Part shown: positions 24,519-33,030 of the stretch, piece by piece
Numbering within the stretch: position 1 is the stretch's first letter
How the letters are laid out: the number at the start of each line of letters is the position of its first letter
Assembly: GCF_003612555.1 (NCBI RefSeq)
Contig: NZ_RAZF01000013.1
Location: 1 to 64,000 of the forward strand
Direction of reading: 5' to 3'
Origin: Acutalibacter sp. 1XD8-33
Lineage (GTDB): Bacteria; Bacillota; Clostridia; Oscillospirales; Acutalibacteraceae
Length of the DNA: 64,000 nucleotides
Notes under the pieces: generated by a model
What the model saw: only the letters and a program-made list of their open reading frames with translations
Database searches by the model: none
Told to the model about the DNA's origin: nothing
Program-made: the position numbers and the translations under genes

Positions 24519-24649
24519 AAAAGCTGCTGACCGTTCTGATCATCTCCTCGGCCGCCGTGCTATGCGCCTGGCTGGTGCGGTTCGAGTTTGAGTTTACTCA
24601 GCCCACGGAGCACGGAAATTTCGTGTATAAATTCAGATATCGCAAGTAG
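24515..24649 (+). CDS. 44-residue single-pass membrane peptide
   Basis: A small gene, ATG 24515 overlapping the upstream stop as ATGA, with GAAAGGAG eight bases before it; ends at TAG 24647-24649. The product starts MKKLLTVLIISSAAVLCAWLV (one transmembrane helix or uncleaved signal, residues 3-21) and continues as a short polar tail rich in Phe, Glu and Thr (FEFEFTQPTEHGNFVYKFRY). I recognise no family. Translational coupling to the nucleotidyltransferase-GNAT gene argues that it is real. Confidence 0.7.
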   Translation: MKKLLTVLIISSAAVLCAWLVRFEFEFTQPTEHGNFVYKFRYRK

Positions 24650-24671
24650 GATTTGAAAGGAGAGAAAACGC

Positions 24672-25349
24672 ATGTTCGCCATTGCCATCGACGGCCCGGC
24701 CGGAGCGGGAAAGTCCAGCGTAGCCAAGGCGGCGGCCAAAGCTCTGGGCTTCACCTATGTGGATACCGGCGCGCTCTACCGTACCATCGCCCTATACATG
24801 CTGGAGACCGGGGTGGATCTGGAGGACCCCGCCGCCGTCATCGCGGCCCTGCCCGGGGTGGAGGTCTCCCTGGAATACGGCCCACAGGGCCAGCGTACCC
24901 TCTTGGGAGGCCGGGACGTCTCCGGGGAGATCCGCACCCAGGAGGTGTCCATCGCCACGTCCAGATGGGTGTCCCATATCCCGGAGGTCCGGGCATTCCT
25001 GGTGGACCTCCAGAGGGGGCTCGCGGAGCGGGCGGATGTGATTATGGACGGCAGGGACATCGGAACGGTGATTCTGCCCAAGGCCCAGCTGAAAGTTTTT
25101 CTCACTGCCTCCCCGGAAGAACGGGCCCGGCGGCGTACCGCCCAGCTGGAGGAGGCCGGGGAGCCAGCGGAGTTCCAGCAGGTGCTGGCCGAGGTTGTCC
25201 AGCGGGACCGGCAGGATGAGCCCCAGCTGAGGCTCACCGCCCCGGACACGGTGACTCTGGATACCACAGGGCTGGATTTTTCCCAGGTGGTGGAGGCGCT
25301 GGTAACTCTGGCCCGGGAGCGGATGGGCAGAGACGAAAAGGAGGGCTGA
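24672..25349 (+). CDS. cmk: Cytidylate kinase
   Basis: 225 residues, the standard length. It phosphorylates CMP/dCMP with ATP in the cytoplasm. The P-loop is DGPAGAGKSSVAKAAA (residues 6-21), followed by TYVDTGALYRTIAL, the NMP-binding insert with SGEIRTQEVSIATS and MDGRDIGTVILP (about 124-135), and the lid ASPEERARRRTAQ. AAAGGAG precedes ATG 24672. The cmk-plsC-ispH-rpsA gene order that follows is conserved in Clostridia. Confidence 0.96.
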   Translation: MFAIAIDGPAGAGKSSVAKAAAKALGFTYVDTGALYRTIALYMLETGVDLEDPAAVIAALPGVEVSLEYGPQGQRTLLGGRDVSGEIRTQEVSIATSRWVSHIPEVRAFLVDLQRGLAERADVIMDGRDIGTVILPKAQLKVFLTASPEERARRRTAQLEEAGEPAEFQQVLAEVVQRDRQDEPQLRLTAPDTVTLDTTGLDFSQVVEALVTLARERMGRDEKEG

Positions 25350-25353
25350 GGAA

Positions 25354-26037
25354 TTGAAGAGCAAACCAAAGCGCAAGGGTCTGGTCTATGCCATCGGGCA
25401 GTTCTTTCTCACGCTGTTCTACTATCCCGTGTTCCGCCTGCACGTGCGGGGCCGGGAAAACGTGCCCAGAACCGGGCCGGTGCTCCTGTGCTGCAACCAC
25501 ATGGCCAAGCGGGACCCGGTGATGCTGGGGGTGTCCGTGAGGCGGCAGGTGTTCTACATGGCAAAGGAGGAGCTCTTTGAGAACTGGTTCATCGGCGGGA
25601 TTCTCCGGAGCCTGGGGGCCTTCCCCGTGCGCCGGGGCACCGGCGGCGCGGACGCCCTGGCGGACGCCGACCAGCTTCTGGAGGAAAACGCCATGGTGGG
25701 GGTGTTCATTGAGGGCACCCGCTCCAAGGACGGCCGGCTGCAGAAGCCCAAAACCGGCGCGGCCCTGCTGGCCTACCGTAGCGGCGCCCAGGTGGTGCCG
25801 GTGTGCATCACTGCCGGGGACGGGGGGCTGCCCAAGAAGTTCAAGCGGCATATCGTGAACATCGGCAAGCCCATCCCCGCCGAGAAGCTGGCTATCCCCG
25901 ACGACTCCGGGATGCAGCTGCGCAAGGCCAGCCGGATGATCATGGCGGAGATCGCCGCCCTGCGGGAGGAGACCCTGAAGGAGCTGGGCCTGCCCTCCCA
26001 GCTGCCGGAGGAGGCCGCGCCGTCCGACTCAAAATAG
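25354..26037 (+). CDS. plsC: 1-acyl-sn-glycerol-3-phosphate acyltransferase
   Basis: 227 residues from TTG 25354 (GGAGGGCTGAG upstream), four bases after cmk. The acyltransferase motif HX4D is CCNHMAKRDPV (residues 48-58), and the glycerol-phosphate-binding motif is FIEGTRSKDGRL (about 117-128), followed by PKTGAALLAYRSGAQVVPVCI. One N-terminal hydrophobic stretch (about 11-24) would place it at the membrane, where it makes phosphatidic acid from lysophosphatidic acid. Confidence 0.94.
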   Translation: MKSKPKRKGLVYAIGQFFLTLFYYPVFRLHVRGRENVPRTGPVLLCCNHMAKRDPVMLGVSVRRQVFYMAKEELFENWFIGGILRSLGAFPVRRGTGGADALADADQLLEENAMVGVFIEGTRSKDGRLQKPKTGAALLAYRSGAQVVPVCITAGDGGLPKKFKRHIVNIGKPIPAEKLAIPDDSGMQLRKASRMIMAEIAALREETLKELGLPSQLPEEAAPSDSK

Positions 26038-26054
26038 GCTGGGAGGAAATGCAG

Positions 26055-27041
26055 ATGATATGTCCGCCTAACCTGAAACCTGGAGATACTGTCGGGCTGT
26101 TCACATCCTCCTATCCGTTGGCGGCGGAAGCGCCGGAGGCGGCAGGGCTGGCGGTTGCCCATCTGGAATCTCTGGGCTATAAGGTCAAACCGGGATTTCT
26201 GATGGATCAAAAGGACTGCTACCGCTCTGGCTCTATCCAGGAACGCGCCCGGGAGTTCAATGCCCTGTTGGCAGATGATTCGGTGAACTGCATGATGGCC
26301 ACTGTGGGCGGAATGGTCTCAAATTCCATTCTGCCGTATATTGATTATGAACAATTCAAAAAGACGCCGAAAATTATCCTTGGTCACTCGGACATCACGG
26401 CTATCCTGCTGGGTATCTATCAGATCACAGGAATCGTTACCTATTATGGGCCGAATCTGGTGACTACTTTTGGGCAGTACCCGCCGTTTTTAGAGGCAAC
26501 TGACCGGTGCATGAAGGATGTGCTGGAAGGATATACGCCGCCGTATTCCTATCGGATGCCGGAGGTTTTCTCTGAAGAAGTGACCGATTGGACCAGCGGA
26601 CCCACCCATAAGGAGCCCCGGCCCAATACCTGGACAACTGTCTGCGGCGGGAGAGCCACAGGCAGGCTGATCGGTGGGAACCTGAACACCCTCACTGGGA
26701 TTTATGGCAGCAGATATATGCCGGAAATCCGGCGGGGCGACATCCTGTTCCTGGAGGATACGGAGAAATTTGCCGCGCATGCGGAAAGATATTTTTCTTG
26801 GCTGAAGCTGTGCGGGATATTTAATAAAGTAGGCGGGCTTATCCTGGGAAAGCACCGCCGGTTCGACAAGCAGGAAACCGGCAAGACCCCTTATGAGATC
26901 CTGCTGGAAGTCATAGGCCGCCCGAATTTCCCAATCCTCGCGGAATTTGACTGCTGCCACACCGTCCCAATGCTCACCCTGCCTATTGGCAAGACGGTTG
27001 AGCTGGATGGAGACGGACAGACCGTCAGGCTCTTGGAATAA
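26055..27041 (+). CDS. S66 LD-carboxypeptidase / MccF-like peptidase
   Basis: 328 residues. ATG 26055 is eight bases after GGAGG; an ATG at 26049 lies too close to it. The S66 pattern is clear: LKPGDTVGLFTSS at the N-terminus, the nucleophile elbow ILGHSDITA with Ser112, GGNLNTLTGIYGSRY, the catalytic Glu in LFLEDTE and the His in DCCHTVPMLTLPIG. Relatives either trim tetrapeptides from peptidoglycan for recycling or cleave peptidyl-nucleotide antibiotics (MccF). The interposition of this gene between plsC and ispH is unusual for the operon and its slightly lower GC content suggests a later insertion. Confidence 0.9.
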   Translation: MICPPNLKPGDTVGLFTSSYPLAAEAPEAAGLAVAHLESLGYKVKPGFLMDQKDCYRSGSIQERAREFNALLADDSVNCMMATVGGMVSNSILPYIDYEQFKKTPKIILGHSDITAILLGIYQITGIVTYYGPNLVTTFGQYPPFLEATDRCMKDVLEGYTPPYSYRMPEVFSEEVTDWTSGPTHKEPRPNTWTTVCGGRATGRLIGGNLNTLTGIYGSRYMPEIRRGDILFLEDTEKFAAHAERYFSWLKLCGIFNKVGGLILGKHRRFDKQETGKTPYEILLEVIGRPNFPILAEFDCCHTVPMLTLPIGKTVELDGDGQTVRLLE

Positions 27042-27082
27042 GAGGGAAGGGGCGGCCAGGAAATCCCATAGAAAGGGGGCTT

Positions 27083-29095
27083 ATGATGAAAATAGAGCTT
27101 GCCGGGAGCGCGGGGTTCTGCTTCGGGGCCAAGCGGGCGGTGGACATGGTGTACGCCCTGCTGGAGGAGGGGAAGCGGGTGGCCACCCTGGGAGCGCTGC
27201 TCCACAACCCCCAACTGGTGGAACAGCTGGAGGCTCAGGGAGTAAAGGTGGTGGATTCTGTGGGAGAGGTTCCGCCAGGATATACGCTGGTGTTGCGGTC
27301 CCATGGAGTGCCCCTTGGGGTAGAGGAGGAAATCGGCCGCCTGGGAATCCCATTTGTAGACGCTACCTGCCCCTTTGTAAAAAAAATCCATCACTTGGCC
27401 GGGTGTTCCACAGAGCGCGGAGATACGTTTCTCCTGTTCGGAGATCCAGGGCATCCAGAGGTGCAGGGTGTAATCAGCCACTGTAAAGGGCCATATTTTG
27501 TGTGCTGTAATGAAGAAGAGCTACTACATCTGGTGAAGGAGAGGCCAGAATTGAAGTCGGCTCCAGTCACCGCCGCAGCCCAGACTACTTTCCATAAAAT
27601 TCTCTGGCAAAAATGTTCTGAAACTCTGAAAAAACTATGTACAAACGCCGCAATTTTTGATACAATATGTAATGCAACAGCGAAACGGCAGAAAGAGGCG
27701 CTGGATCTGGCCCGCAGATGCGACCGCATGGTGGTTGTGGGGGGCAGAAACAGCTCGAATACGGCCAAGCTGCGGGACATCTGCTCGCAGCACAGTGAAA
27801 CGTACCTCATTGAAAAGGCGGGGGACCTGGAGGATTTGCCCGTTTTTTCCGCCGGCCTGAGCGTTGGCATAACGGCGGGTGCGTCTACTCCCGCAAGCAT
27901 AATAAAGGAGGTACTAGTTACCATGGCTGAAGTCAACAGCACGGAACAAAATTTTGAGGAGATGCTTGAGGAATCGCTCAAGAGCATGAATACAGATGAG
28001 AAGGTACATGGCGTTGTCGTTGGCATCTCCCCCACAGAAGTCTATGTGGACGTAGGCAGGAAACAGGCCGGGTTCATTCCCGCGTCCGAGCTTTCCAACG
28101 ATCCGGCGGCTAAGCCCGAGGATGTAGTAAAAATGGGCGACGAGCTGGAGCTGCTCATCATGAAAACCAACGACCAGGAGGGCACTATTATGCTCTCAAA
28201 GCGCCGGGTGGACGCCATGAAGGGCTGGGACGTGATCCAGGCCGCTCAGGAGAGCGGGGAAATTCTGGAGGGTAAGGTAATTGAAGTGGTAAAGGGCGGC
28301 GTGATCGTCCTGCGGGATGCCATGCGCGTGTTTGTGCCCGCTTCTCAGGCCACCGCCAGCCGGGGGGAGGACTTGACCGCTCTGCAGGGCCAAGAGGTCA
28401 AGTTCCGCATTATTGAAGTGAACCGCCAGCGCCGCCGGGCTGTGGGCTCTATCCGCAGCGTGCTACGGGAAGAGCGCAAGGCCGCCCAGGCCAAGTTCTG
28501 GGAGCAGGTGGAAGAGGGCCAGAGCTACACCGGCAAGGTGAAATCCCTCACCAATTTCGGCGCTTTCGTGGATTTGGGCGGTGTGGACGGCATGATCCAT
28601 ATCTCCGAGCTCAGCTGGAACCGGGTGAAGCATCCCAGCGAAGTGGTGAACGTGGGCGACACCGTGGACGTATACGTAAAGGGCCTGGACCGGGAGAACA
28701 ACAAAATCTCCCTGGGATATAAGCGTCCTGAGGACAATCCCTGGGTAAAGCTGGAGCGGGAGTATCCTGTAGGCACTGTATGCGAGGCAAAGATCGTGGG
28801 CATGACCGCCTTTGGCGCTTTTGCCAGCGTAATTCCCGGCATTGATGGCCTGATTCATATTTCCCAGATTGCGGATCACCGGATTGACAAGCCCCAGGAC
28901 GTGCTGAAGGTGGGTGATACGGTAAACGTGAAGATCACCGACGTGGATCTGGAGCGCCATCGGGTTTCTCTATCCATCCGGGCTGTCCTGGAGGACGAGC
29001 AGGCCGCTGCCGATGCCGCCGCAGAGGGCGCGCCTGCCGAGGCGGTCGTGTTCAGCACGGAAGATCCCCAGGCAGAAGAACCTGTGGAGGACTAA
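27083..29095 (+). CDS. ispH-rpsA: Fused IspH (HMBPP reductase) and ribosomal protein S1
   Basis: 670 residues. Residues 1-280 are 4-hydroxy-3-methylbut-2-enyl diphosphate reductase, the last step of the MEP isoprenoid pathway: the three Fe-S cysteines are Cys13 ([10 protein letters not shown]), Cys96 (VDATCPFV) and Cys196 (TICNAT), with SHG and GHPEV as further landmarks. Residues 281-670 carry four S1 RNA-binding domains (starting near 302 VHGVVVG, 388 LEGKVIE, 475 [19 protein letters not shown], 560 [17 protein letters not shown]) and an acidic tail. This fusion is a Clostridia trademark. A strong Shine-Dalgarno sequence and ATG lie exactly at the domain junction, so S1 alone might also be made. 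Confidence 0.96.
   Translation: MMKIELAGSAGFCFGAKRAVDMVYALLEEGKRVATLGALLHNPQLVEQLEAQGVKVVDSVGEVPPGYTLVLRSHGVPLGVEEEIGRLGIPFVDATCPFVKKIHHLAGCSTERGDTFLLFGDPGHPEVQGVISHCKGPYFVCCNEEELLHLVKERPELKSAPVTAAAQTTFHKILWQKCSETLKKLCTNAAIFDTICNATAKRQKEALDLARRCDRMVVVGGRNSSNTAKLRDICSQHSETYLIEKAGDLEDLPVFSAGLSVGITAGASTPASIIKEVLVTMAEVNSTEQNFEEMLEESLKSMNTDEKVHGVVVGISPTEVYVDVGRKQAGFIPASELSNDPAAKPEDVVKMGDELELLIMKTNDQEGTIMLSKRRVDAMKGWDVIQAAQESGEILEGKVIEVVKGGVIVLRDAMRVFVPASQATASRGEDLTALQGQEVKFRIIEVNRQRRRAVGSIRSVLREERKAAQAKFWEQVEEGQSYTGKVKSLTNFGAFVDLGGVDGMIHISELSWNRVKHPSEVVNVGDTVDVYVKGLDRENNKISLGYKRPEDNPWVKLEREYPVGTVCEAKIVGMTAFGAFASVIPGIDGLIHISQIADHRIDKPQDVLKVGDTVNVKITDVDLERHRVSLSIRAVLEDEQAAADAAAEGAPAEAVVFSTEDPQAEEPVED
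27904..27925 (+). promoter_or_regulatory. Internal ribosome-binding site and ATG at the IspH/S1 junction
   Basis: AAAGGAGG (27904-27911) is followed 11 bases later by ATG 27923-27925, in frame, at residue 281 of the fusion, exactly where the S1 part begins ([17 protein letters not shown]). Initiation here would yield a free 390-residue S1. Confidence 0.5.
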
Positions 29096-29115
29096 TTACA
29101 ATTGGGATAATACAG

Positions 29116-29144
29116 ACAGGGTAGTTTCTGCTGCCCTGTTTTGT
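29116..29144 (+). terminator. Rho-independent terminator after ispH-rpsA
   Basis: ACAGGGTAG (29116-29124) pairs with CTGCCCTGT (29131-29139), followed by TTTTGT; 20 bases after the stop codon. Confidence 0.8.
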
Positions 29145-29244
29145 ATGTAATAAAGATCTGGCTCTGTCAATATAAAGTATAGGTCCCGCCGTGAGAATTT
29201 AGTCAATACAGTAAAAACGGACGGGAAATTGGAGGAAAAGAAAC

Positions 29245-31587
29245 ATGAGGCGAGTAAAGAAACCCGTATTCTTTGTGGTGCTGATTCTCATCGCCGCCCT
29301 GGTATATACGTCCCTGTTCGGCGTATATGGGCAGAACGGCGACTTCAAGGTCACCTACATCAAGGGGGCTGGGGATATCCGCTGGGGCATTGACATCCGC
29401 GGCGGCGTGGAGGCAACCTTCAGCCCGGCGGGCGGAATCAAGGCCACCCCCAGCGAACTGGAATCCGCCAAACAGATCATCGAAACCCGTATGGTTTCTC
29501 AGAACATTACCGACTATGAGCTCTACACCGACGAGGCGAATAACCGGATTATTGTGCGCTTCCCCTGGAAGTCGGATGAGACGGACTTCGACCCGGAGAA
29601 GGCCATTAGCGAGCTCTCCGCCACAGCTATGCTTACCTTCCGGGAGGGGGGCAGCTATGAGACCGAGACCTATGACGAGAACGGCAACCCCGTCTACAAA
29701 ACCCCCACAGGGACCACGGCGGAAACCATTATTCTGGAGGGTGTGGACGTGATCAGTGCCCAGGCCGGAGTCCAGCAGGACCAAGATACCGGCTCCACCC
29801 AGTATGTGGTGTCCCTGGAATTCAGCGAAGAGGGCAAGGAGAAGTTCGCCGAGGCTACAGGACGCTTGGTGGGCCAGACCATCTCCATCTGGATGGACGA
29901 CGTGCGGCTCTCCGCCCCCACCGTGAACTCAGTGATTAGCGACGGCAAGTGCATCATCGAGGGCAATTTCACCAGCGAAAGCGCTACCACCCTGGCCGCT
30001 CAGATCCAGGCAGGCGCTCTGCCCTTCGCCCTGGAGACCTCCAACTTTAACTCCCTGGCCCCCACCCTGGGCGGACAGGCTCTGGACGCCATGCTCATGG
30101 CGGGCATCATCGCCTTCGTGGTCATCGCGGTGCTGATGATCATCTGCTTCCGCCTGCCCGGCGTAGTGGCGGTCATTTCCCTGGCAGGCCAGATGGGCAT
30201 CTGCTTCGCGGCAATCACAGGCTTCTTCCCCAATATGAATTCCTTTACTATGACCTTGCCCGGTATTGCGGGTTTGATCCTCTCCGTTGGCATCGGCGTA
30301 GACGCCAACGTGATCACCGCCAGCCGGGTGCGGGAGGAGCTGAACAACGGCAAAACCCTGGACGGCGCTTTGCAGCGGGGCTTCCAGAGCAGCTTCTGGG
30401 CCATCTTTGACGGCAACATCACCACCGCCATTGTGGCGATTATGCTGATGATGGTGTTTGGGCCCAGCAATATCCTGTCCATGATCTTCGGGCAGTCCAC
30501 CACCGGCTCCATCTTCTCCTTTGGCTTCACCCTTCTGGTGGGCATCATTGCCAATTTTATCATGGGCGTGTTTGCCACCCGCCTGATGACTTTGTCCCTG
30601 GCGGCGTTTAAGCCCTTCCGCAGCCGTTGGATGTTCGGAGCAAAGGAGGGCAGTCAGGCCAAGCGCTTCGACTTTGTGGCCAAGCGTAAGACGTTCTATA
30701 TGATTTCCGCCGCTATTCTTGTGGTGGGCCTGATTGCCAGCGTCATCATGGGCCCCAAGCTGGACATCCAATTTGCCGGCGGCGCCATGATCCGCTACTC
30801 TGTAGACGGCACTGGCTACACGAATGACGAGATCCGCAATACCATTTCCGATAAGATGGGCCTGGACAGCTCCGTCTCCATCAACCAGGATATGGCTACC
30901 GGCAAGGAGAACGTGACCATCTCCTTCGCGGGGAACAAGAGCCTGACCCCGGACCAGCAGGCCCAGGTCGCCACGGAGCTCAGCAACGCCTTTGATCAGG
31001 CCACCTTTACCCTGCTGGAGTCCAACTCTGTGGACGCCACCATGGGCGCCAAGTTCTTCCAGAAATGCCTGGTGTGCTTCGCCCTGACGGCCATTCTGCT
31101 GCTGGTGTATATCGCCCTACGCTTTAAGAAGATCGGCGGCCTTTCCGCTGGTATTACCGCCATTGTGGCGCTGCTCCACGACGTGCTCATCGCATTCTTC
31201 GTGTTCGTGATCTTCGGCATGGCTATCAACGACATCTTCATCGCCGTTGTGCTGACCCTGCTGGGCTACTCTCTGAACAGCACCATCGTCATCTACGACC
31301 GGGTGCGGGAGAACAAGCGGAAGAACGGCCCCCGCGCGGAGTTCCTGGACACCATGAACCAGAGCCTGAGCCAGACTCTGGGCCGCACGCTGCTCACCTC
31401 CCTGACCACCTTCCTGGCCCTGGTGGTGGTGCTGGCCGTGGCCGGCGTGTTCTCCATCAGCACGGTGGTATCCTTCTCCCTGCCCATGATGGTGGGCGTG
31501 GTAGCGGGCTGCTTCTCCTCCCAGTTTATTGCCCCCAACCTGTTCGCCATGTGGCAGGTGCGCAAGGCGGAGAAAGAGGGCCGCTGA
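29245..31587 (+). CDS. secDF: SecD-SecF fusion protein translocase subunit
   Basis: 780 residues. The SecD half (1-470) has the first helix (FFVVLILIAALVYTSLFGV, 9-27), DIRWGIDIRGGVEATF with the conserved D-x-GG, periplasm-type P1 region to about 255, and five more helices with GVDANVITASRVREELNNG. The SecF half (about 480-780) has its own first helix, IQFAGGAMIRYSV, and the motif GYSLNSTIVIYDRVRENKR near the C-terminus. It uses the proton-motive force to pull secreted proteins through SecYEG. The fused form is common in Clostridia and Bacillus. AATTGGAGG lies 10 bases before the ATG. Confidence 0.96.
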   Translation: MRRVKKPVFFVVLILIAALVYTSLFGVYGQNGDFKVTYIKGAGDIRWGIDIRGGVEATFSPAGGIKATPSELESAKQIIETRMVSQNITDYELYTDEANNRIIVRFPWKSDETDFDPEKAISELSATAMLTFREGGSYETETYDENGNPVYKTPTGTTAETIILEGVDVISAQAGVQQDQDTGSTQYVVSLEFSEEGKEKFAEATGRLVGQTISIWMDDVRLSAPTVNSVISDGKCIIEGNFTSESATTLAAQIQAGALPFALETSNFNSLAPTLGGQALDAMLMAGIIAFVVIAVLMIICFRLPGVVAVISLAGQMGICFAAITGFFPNMNSFTMTLPGIAGLILSVGIGVDANVITASRVREELNNGKTLDGALQRGFQSSFWAIFDGNITTAIVAIMLMMVFGPSNILSMIFGQSTTGSIFSFGFTLLVGIIANFIMGVFATRLMTLSLAAFKPFRSRWMFGAKEGSQAKRFDFVAKRKTFYMISAAILVVGLIASVIMGPKLDIQFAGGAMIRYSVDGTGYTNDEIRNTISDKMGLDSSVSINQDMATGKENVTISFAGNKSLTPDQQAQVATELSNAFDQATFTLLESNSVDATMGAKFFQKCLVCFALTAILLLVYIALRFKKIGGLSAGITAIVALLHDVLIAFFVFVIFGMAINDIFIAVVLTLLGYSLNSTIVIYDRVRENKRKNGPRAEFLDTMNQSLSQTLGRTLLTSLTTFLALVVVLAVAGVFSISTVVSFSLPMMVGVVAGCFSSQFIAPNLFAMWQVRKAEKEGR

Positions 31588-31612
31588 GCCTCCTGCGTTT
31601 ATAAAATGAAAA

Positions 31613-31653
31613 GCCGCGAGTTTCCCAAAATCTGGGAGACCCGCGGTTTTTTG
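31613..31653 (+). terminator. Rho-independent terminator after secDF
   Basis: GCCGCGAGTTTCCCA (31613-31627) pairs with TGGGAGACCCGCGG (31632-31645, minor mismatches), followed by TTTTTTG. Confidence 0.85.
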
Positions 31654-31738
31654 CGGAAAAGGGATAATTTCGCCGCCGCCGCGCAGAATAGAGCATAGCC
31701 AAAGAGATGAAATCCGCTGTCTTTCAAAAAGCCTGTTT

Positions 31739-31985
31739 TAAGACCTTGGGGCGTTAGGTCTCGCCTGCCGGCTCGGTCGGCGACGGGAAATCGCCACAGG
31801 CGATTGTCGCCCCAAAACCCCACAAACTTTTTGAAAAAAGTTTGATCAAAAACTTTTACCCTGCTTCCTCACTTCGTTCGTCGCAGACATTTACGTTTTC
31901 TGGCTGAGCTAACCAACGTAAAAGTTTCGTCCACCTTTTCAAAGGTGGTGGAGGTTTGGAGGCAACGCCTCCAAGGTCTTGTCCC
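31739..31985. repeat. Modular intergenic repeat, copy 7 (A part of a composite)
   Basis: Starts AAGACCTTGGGGCGTTAGG and ends CGCCTCCAAGGTCTT, so the ends are inverted copies (AAGACCTTGG/CCAAGGTCTT). Inside are CACCTGCCGGCTCGGTCGG, ACGGGAAATCGCC with GGCGATTGTCGCC, AAACTTTTTGAAAAAAGTTT, CTCACTTCGTTCGTCG and the hairpin CCACCTTTTCAAAGGTGG. Together with the B part it fills most of the 715-bp gap between the secDF terminator and the DUF378 gene. Confidence 0.8.
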
Positions 31986-32275
31986 TAACACCTGAGAAAA
32001 CAACGCAGGAGGGTAGCATAAACGTCCCGGTGGGACGTTTTGCGTAGGGGACCCACGTATGGGGGCGCTGGTCTCCGGTGGAGACCGTCCAGCGCCGACC
32101 GAACCGGCAGGTGAGACCCCTATCCCGGCTGCGGAGCAGACGGGACAAAGCCCCCTGGAAACCGGAACCAGCCATCTGAGCGCACGAGTGTATCAGCCAA
32201 AAGGCGCGCCGCGCCCGCTGAAATCTGGACGCGCTGCCGCGCCCGCCCGGCCCCCATACTAATCAACAAAACATG
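31986..32275 (+). repeat. Composite repeat, B part (second copy)
   Basis: TAACACCTGAGAA at the left, then hairpins AACGTCCCGGTGGGACGTT and GTCTCCGGTGGAGAC, CCGACCGAACCGGCAGGTGAG, TCCCGGCTGCGGAGCAGACGGGA, CCGGAACCAGCC, TCTGAGCGCACGAGTGTATC, GCGCGCCGCGCCCGCTGAAA and CTGGACGCGCTGCCGCGCCC. No protein is encoded. Confidence 0.72.
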
Positions 32276-32368
32276 CTTTTTGAGAGACAGCGCGCAAGCC
32301 GCTGACCTCTCACAGGACACAAGGAGCGGGATCAGGTTTGAGACCGCTTCGGAGAAGGAGGGAATCTC

Positions 32369-32602
32369 ATGAACATCATCGACCGAATCGCTTTGGCGCT
32401 GACCGTGATCGGAGGCGTGAACTGGGGATTGGTGGGCATATTCCGCTTTGACCTGGTGGCCTGGATTTGCGGTGGTCAGACCTCCATGGTGGCGCGGATT
32501 ATCTACACGCTGGTGGGAATATCCGCCCTGTGGTGCCTGGCGCTGCTGTTCCGGGACTGGGACGGCGAGCGGGACATGCCCCAGAGCGCTCACTCTCACT
32601 AA
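32369..32602 (+). CDS. DUF378-family small membrane protein
   Basis: 77 residues with two transmembrane helices (about 4-26 and 40-62). The N-terminal NIIDRIALALTVIGGVNWGLVGIF with the invariant GGxNWGLVG, then FDLVAWICGG and RIIYTLVGISALWCL, is the DUF378 pattern. Function unknown. GGAGAAGGAGGGAATCTC precedes ATG. It is monocistronic between repeat copy 7 and the XRE pseudogene on the other strand. Confidence 0.92.
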   Translation: MNIIDRIALALTVIGGVNWGLVGIFRFDLVAWICGGQTSMVARIIYTLVGISALWCLALLFRDWDGERDMPQSAHSH

Positions 32603-32676
32603 GAGGCTCTAAGAAAACGGCCTGCGGTCCGGGGGATTCCTCCGGGCGGCAGGCTGTTTCTATGTTCTCATCGGCG

Positions 32677-32905
32677 TCACTCTTCAAATAACTTGGCCAC
32701 AGGCACCTCCAGCGCCTCCGCAAGGGCAAACAGGGTCTCCATGGAGACGCCGAAGGCCCTGGTAGGGCTCTCAATCTTTGCAAAGATGGGACCAGGAAAT
32801 CCCGGCTTTGTCCGCAAAAGCCTCTTGGGTCAGGCCCAGCAATTTCCGGTAGTATTGCACCTTGAGCCCCAATTTGATAAATTCCCTCTGGTATTTTGTC
32901 TGCAC
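32677..32905 (-). pseudogene. XRE-family helix-turn-helix regulator, frameshifted
   Basis: From GTG 32905 the frame reads QTKYQREFIKLGLKVQYYRK, LLGLTQEAFADKAGIS, then falls out of frame to a TGA after SWSHLCKD. One frame over, the typical second half follows: KIESPTRAFGVSMETLFALA, EALEVPVAKLFEE, ending at TGA 32679-32677. The two pieces join at the usual recognition-helix position (about 32795-32815), so a one-base indel has split a 75-residue Cro/CI-like repressor. Either a pseudogene or a sequencing error. Hairpins upstream (32943-33018) could have been its operators. Confidence 0.75.
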
Positions 32906-32942
32906 AAGAATCACCTGAATGCATGTGTTATAGTTAATGCAG

Positions 32943-33018
32943 TTCAAAAGAGGTAATACCCTCTTTTGAACCAAGCAGCGTAGCTGCTTAGCTTAGAAAT
33001 CGGTTTTTGCCGATTTTT
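32943..33018. repeat. Three consecutive hairpins between the XRE pseudogene and a hydrolase gene
   Basis: TTCAAAAGAGG/CCTCTTTTGAA (32943-32970, 11 bp, 6-base loop), AAGCAGC/GCTGCTT (32973-32989, 3-base loop) and AAATCGG/CCGATTT (32997-33016) followed by TT. They lie downstream of the 33031-33657 gene and upstream of the XRE start. The first could be an operator, the third a terminator. Confidence 0.5.
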
Positions 33019-33030
33019 AAGTGCGTTTTA

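Noticed and set aside
24672-29095. A frameshift between ispH and rpsA
   Set aside because: The frame is continuous across the junction and the fusion is normal for Clostridia.
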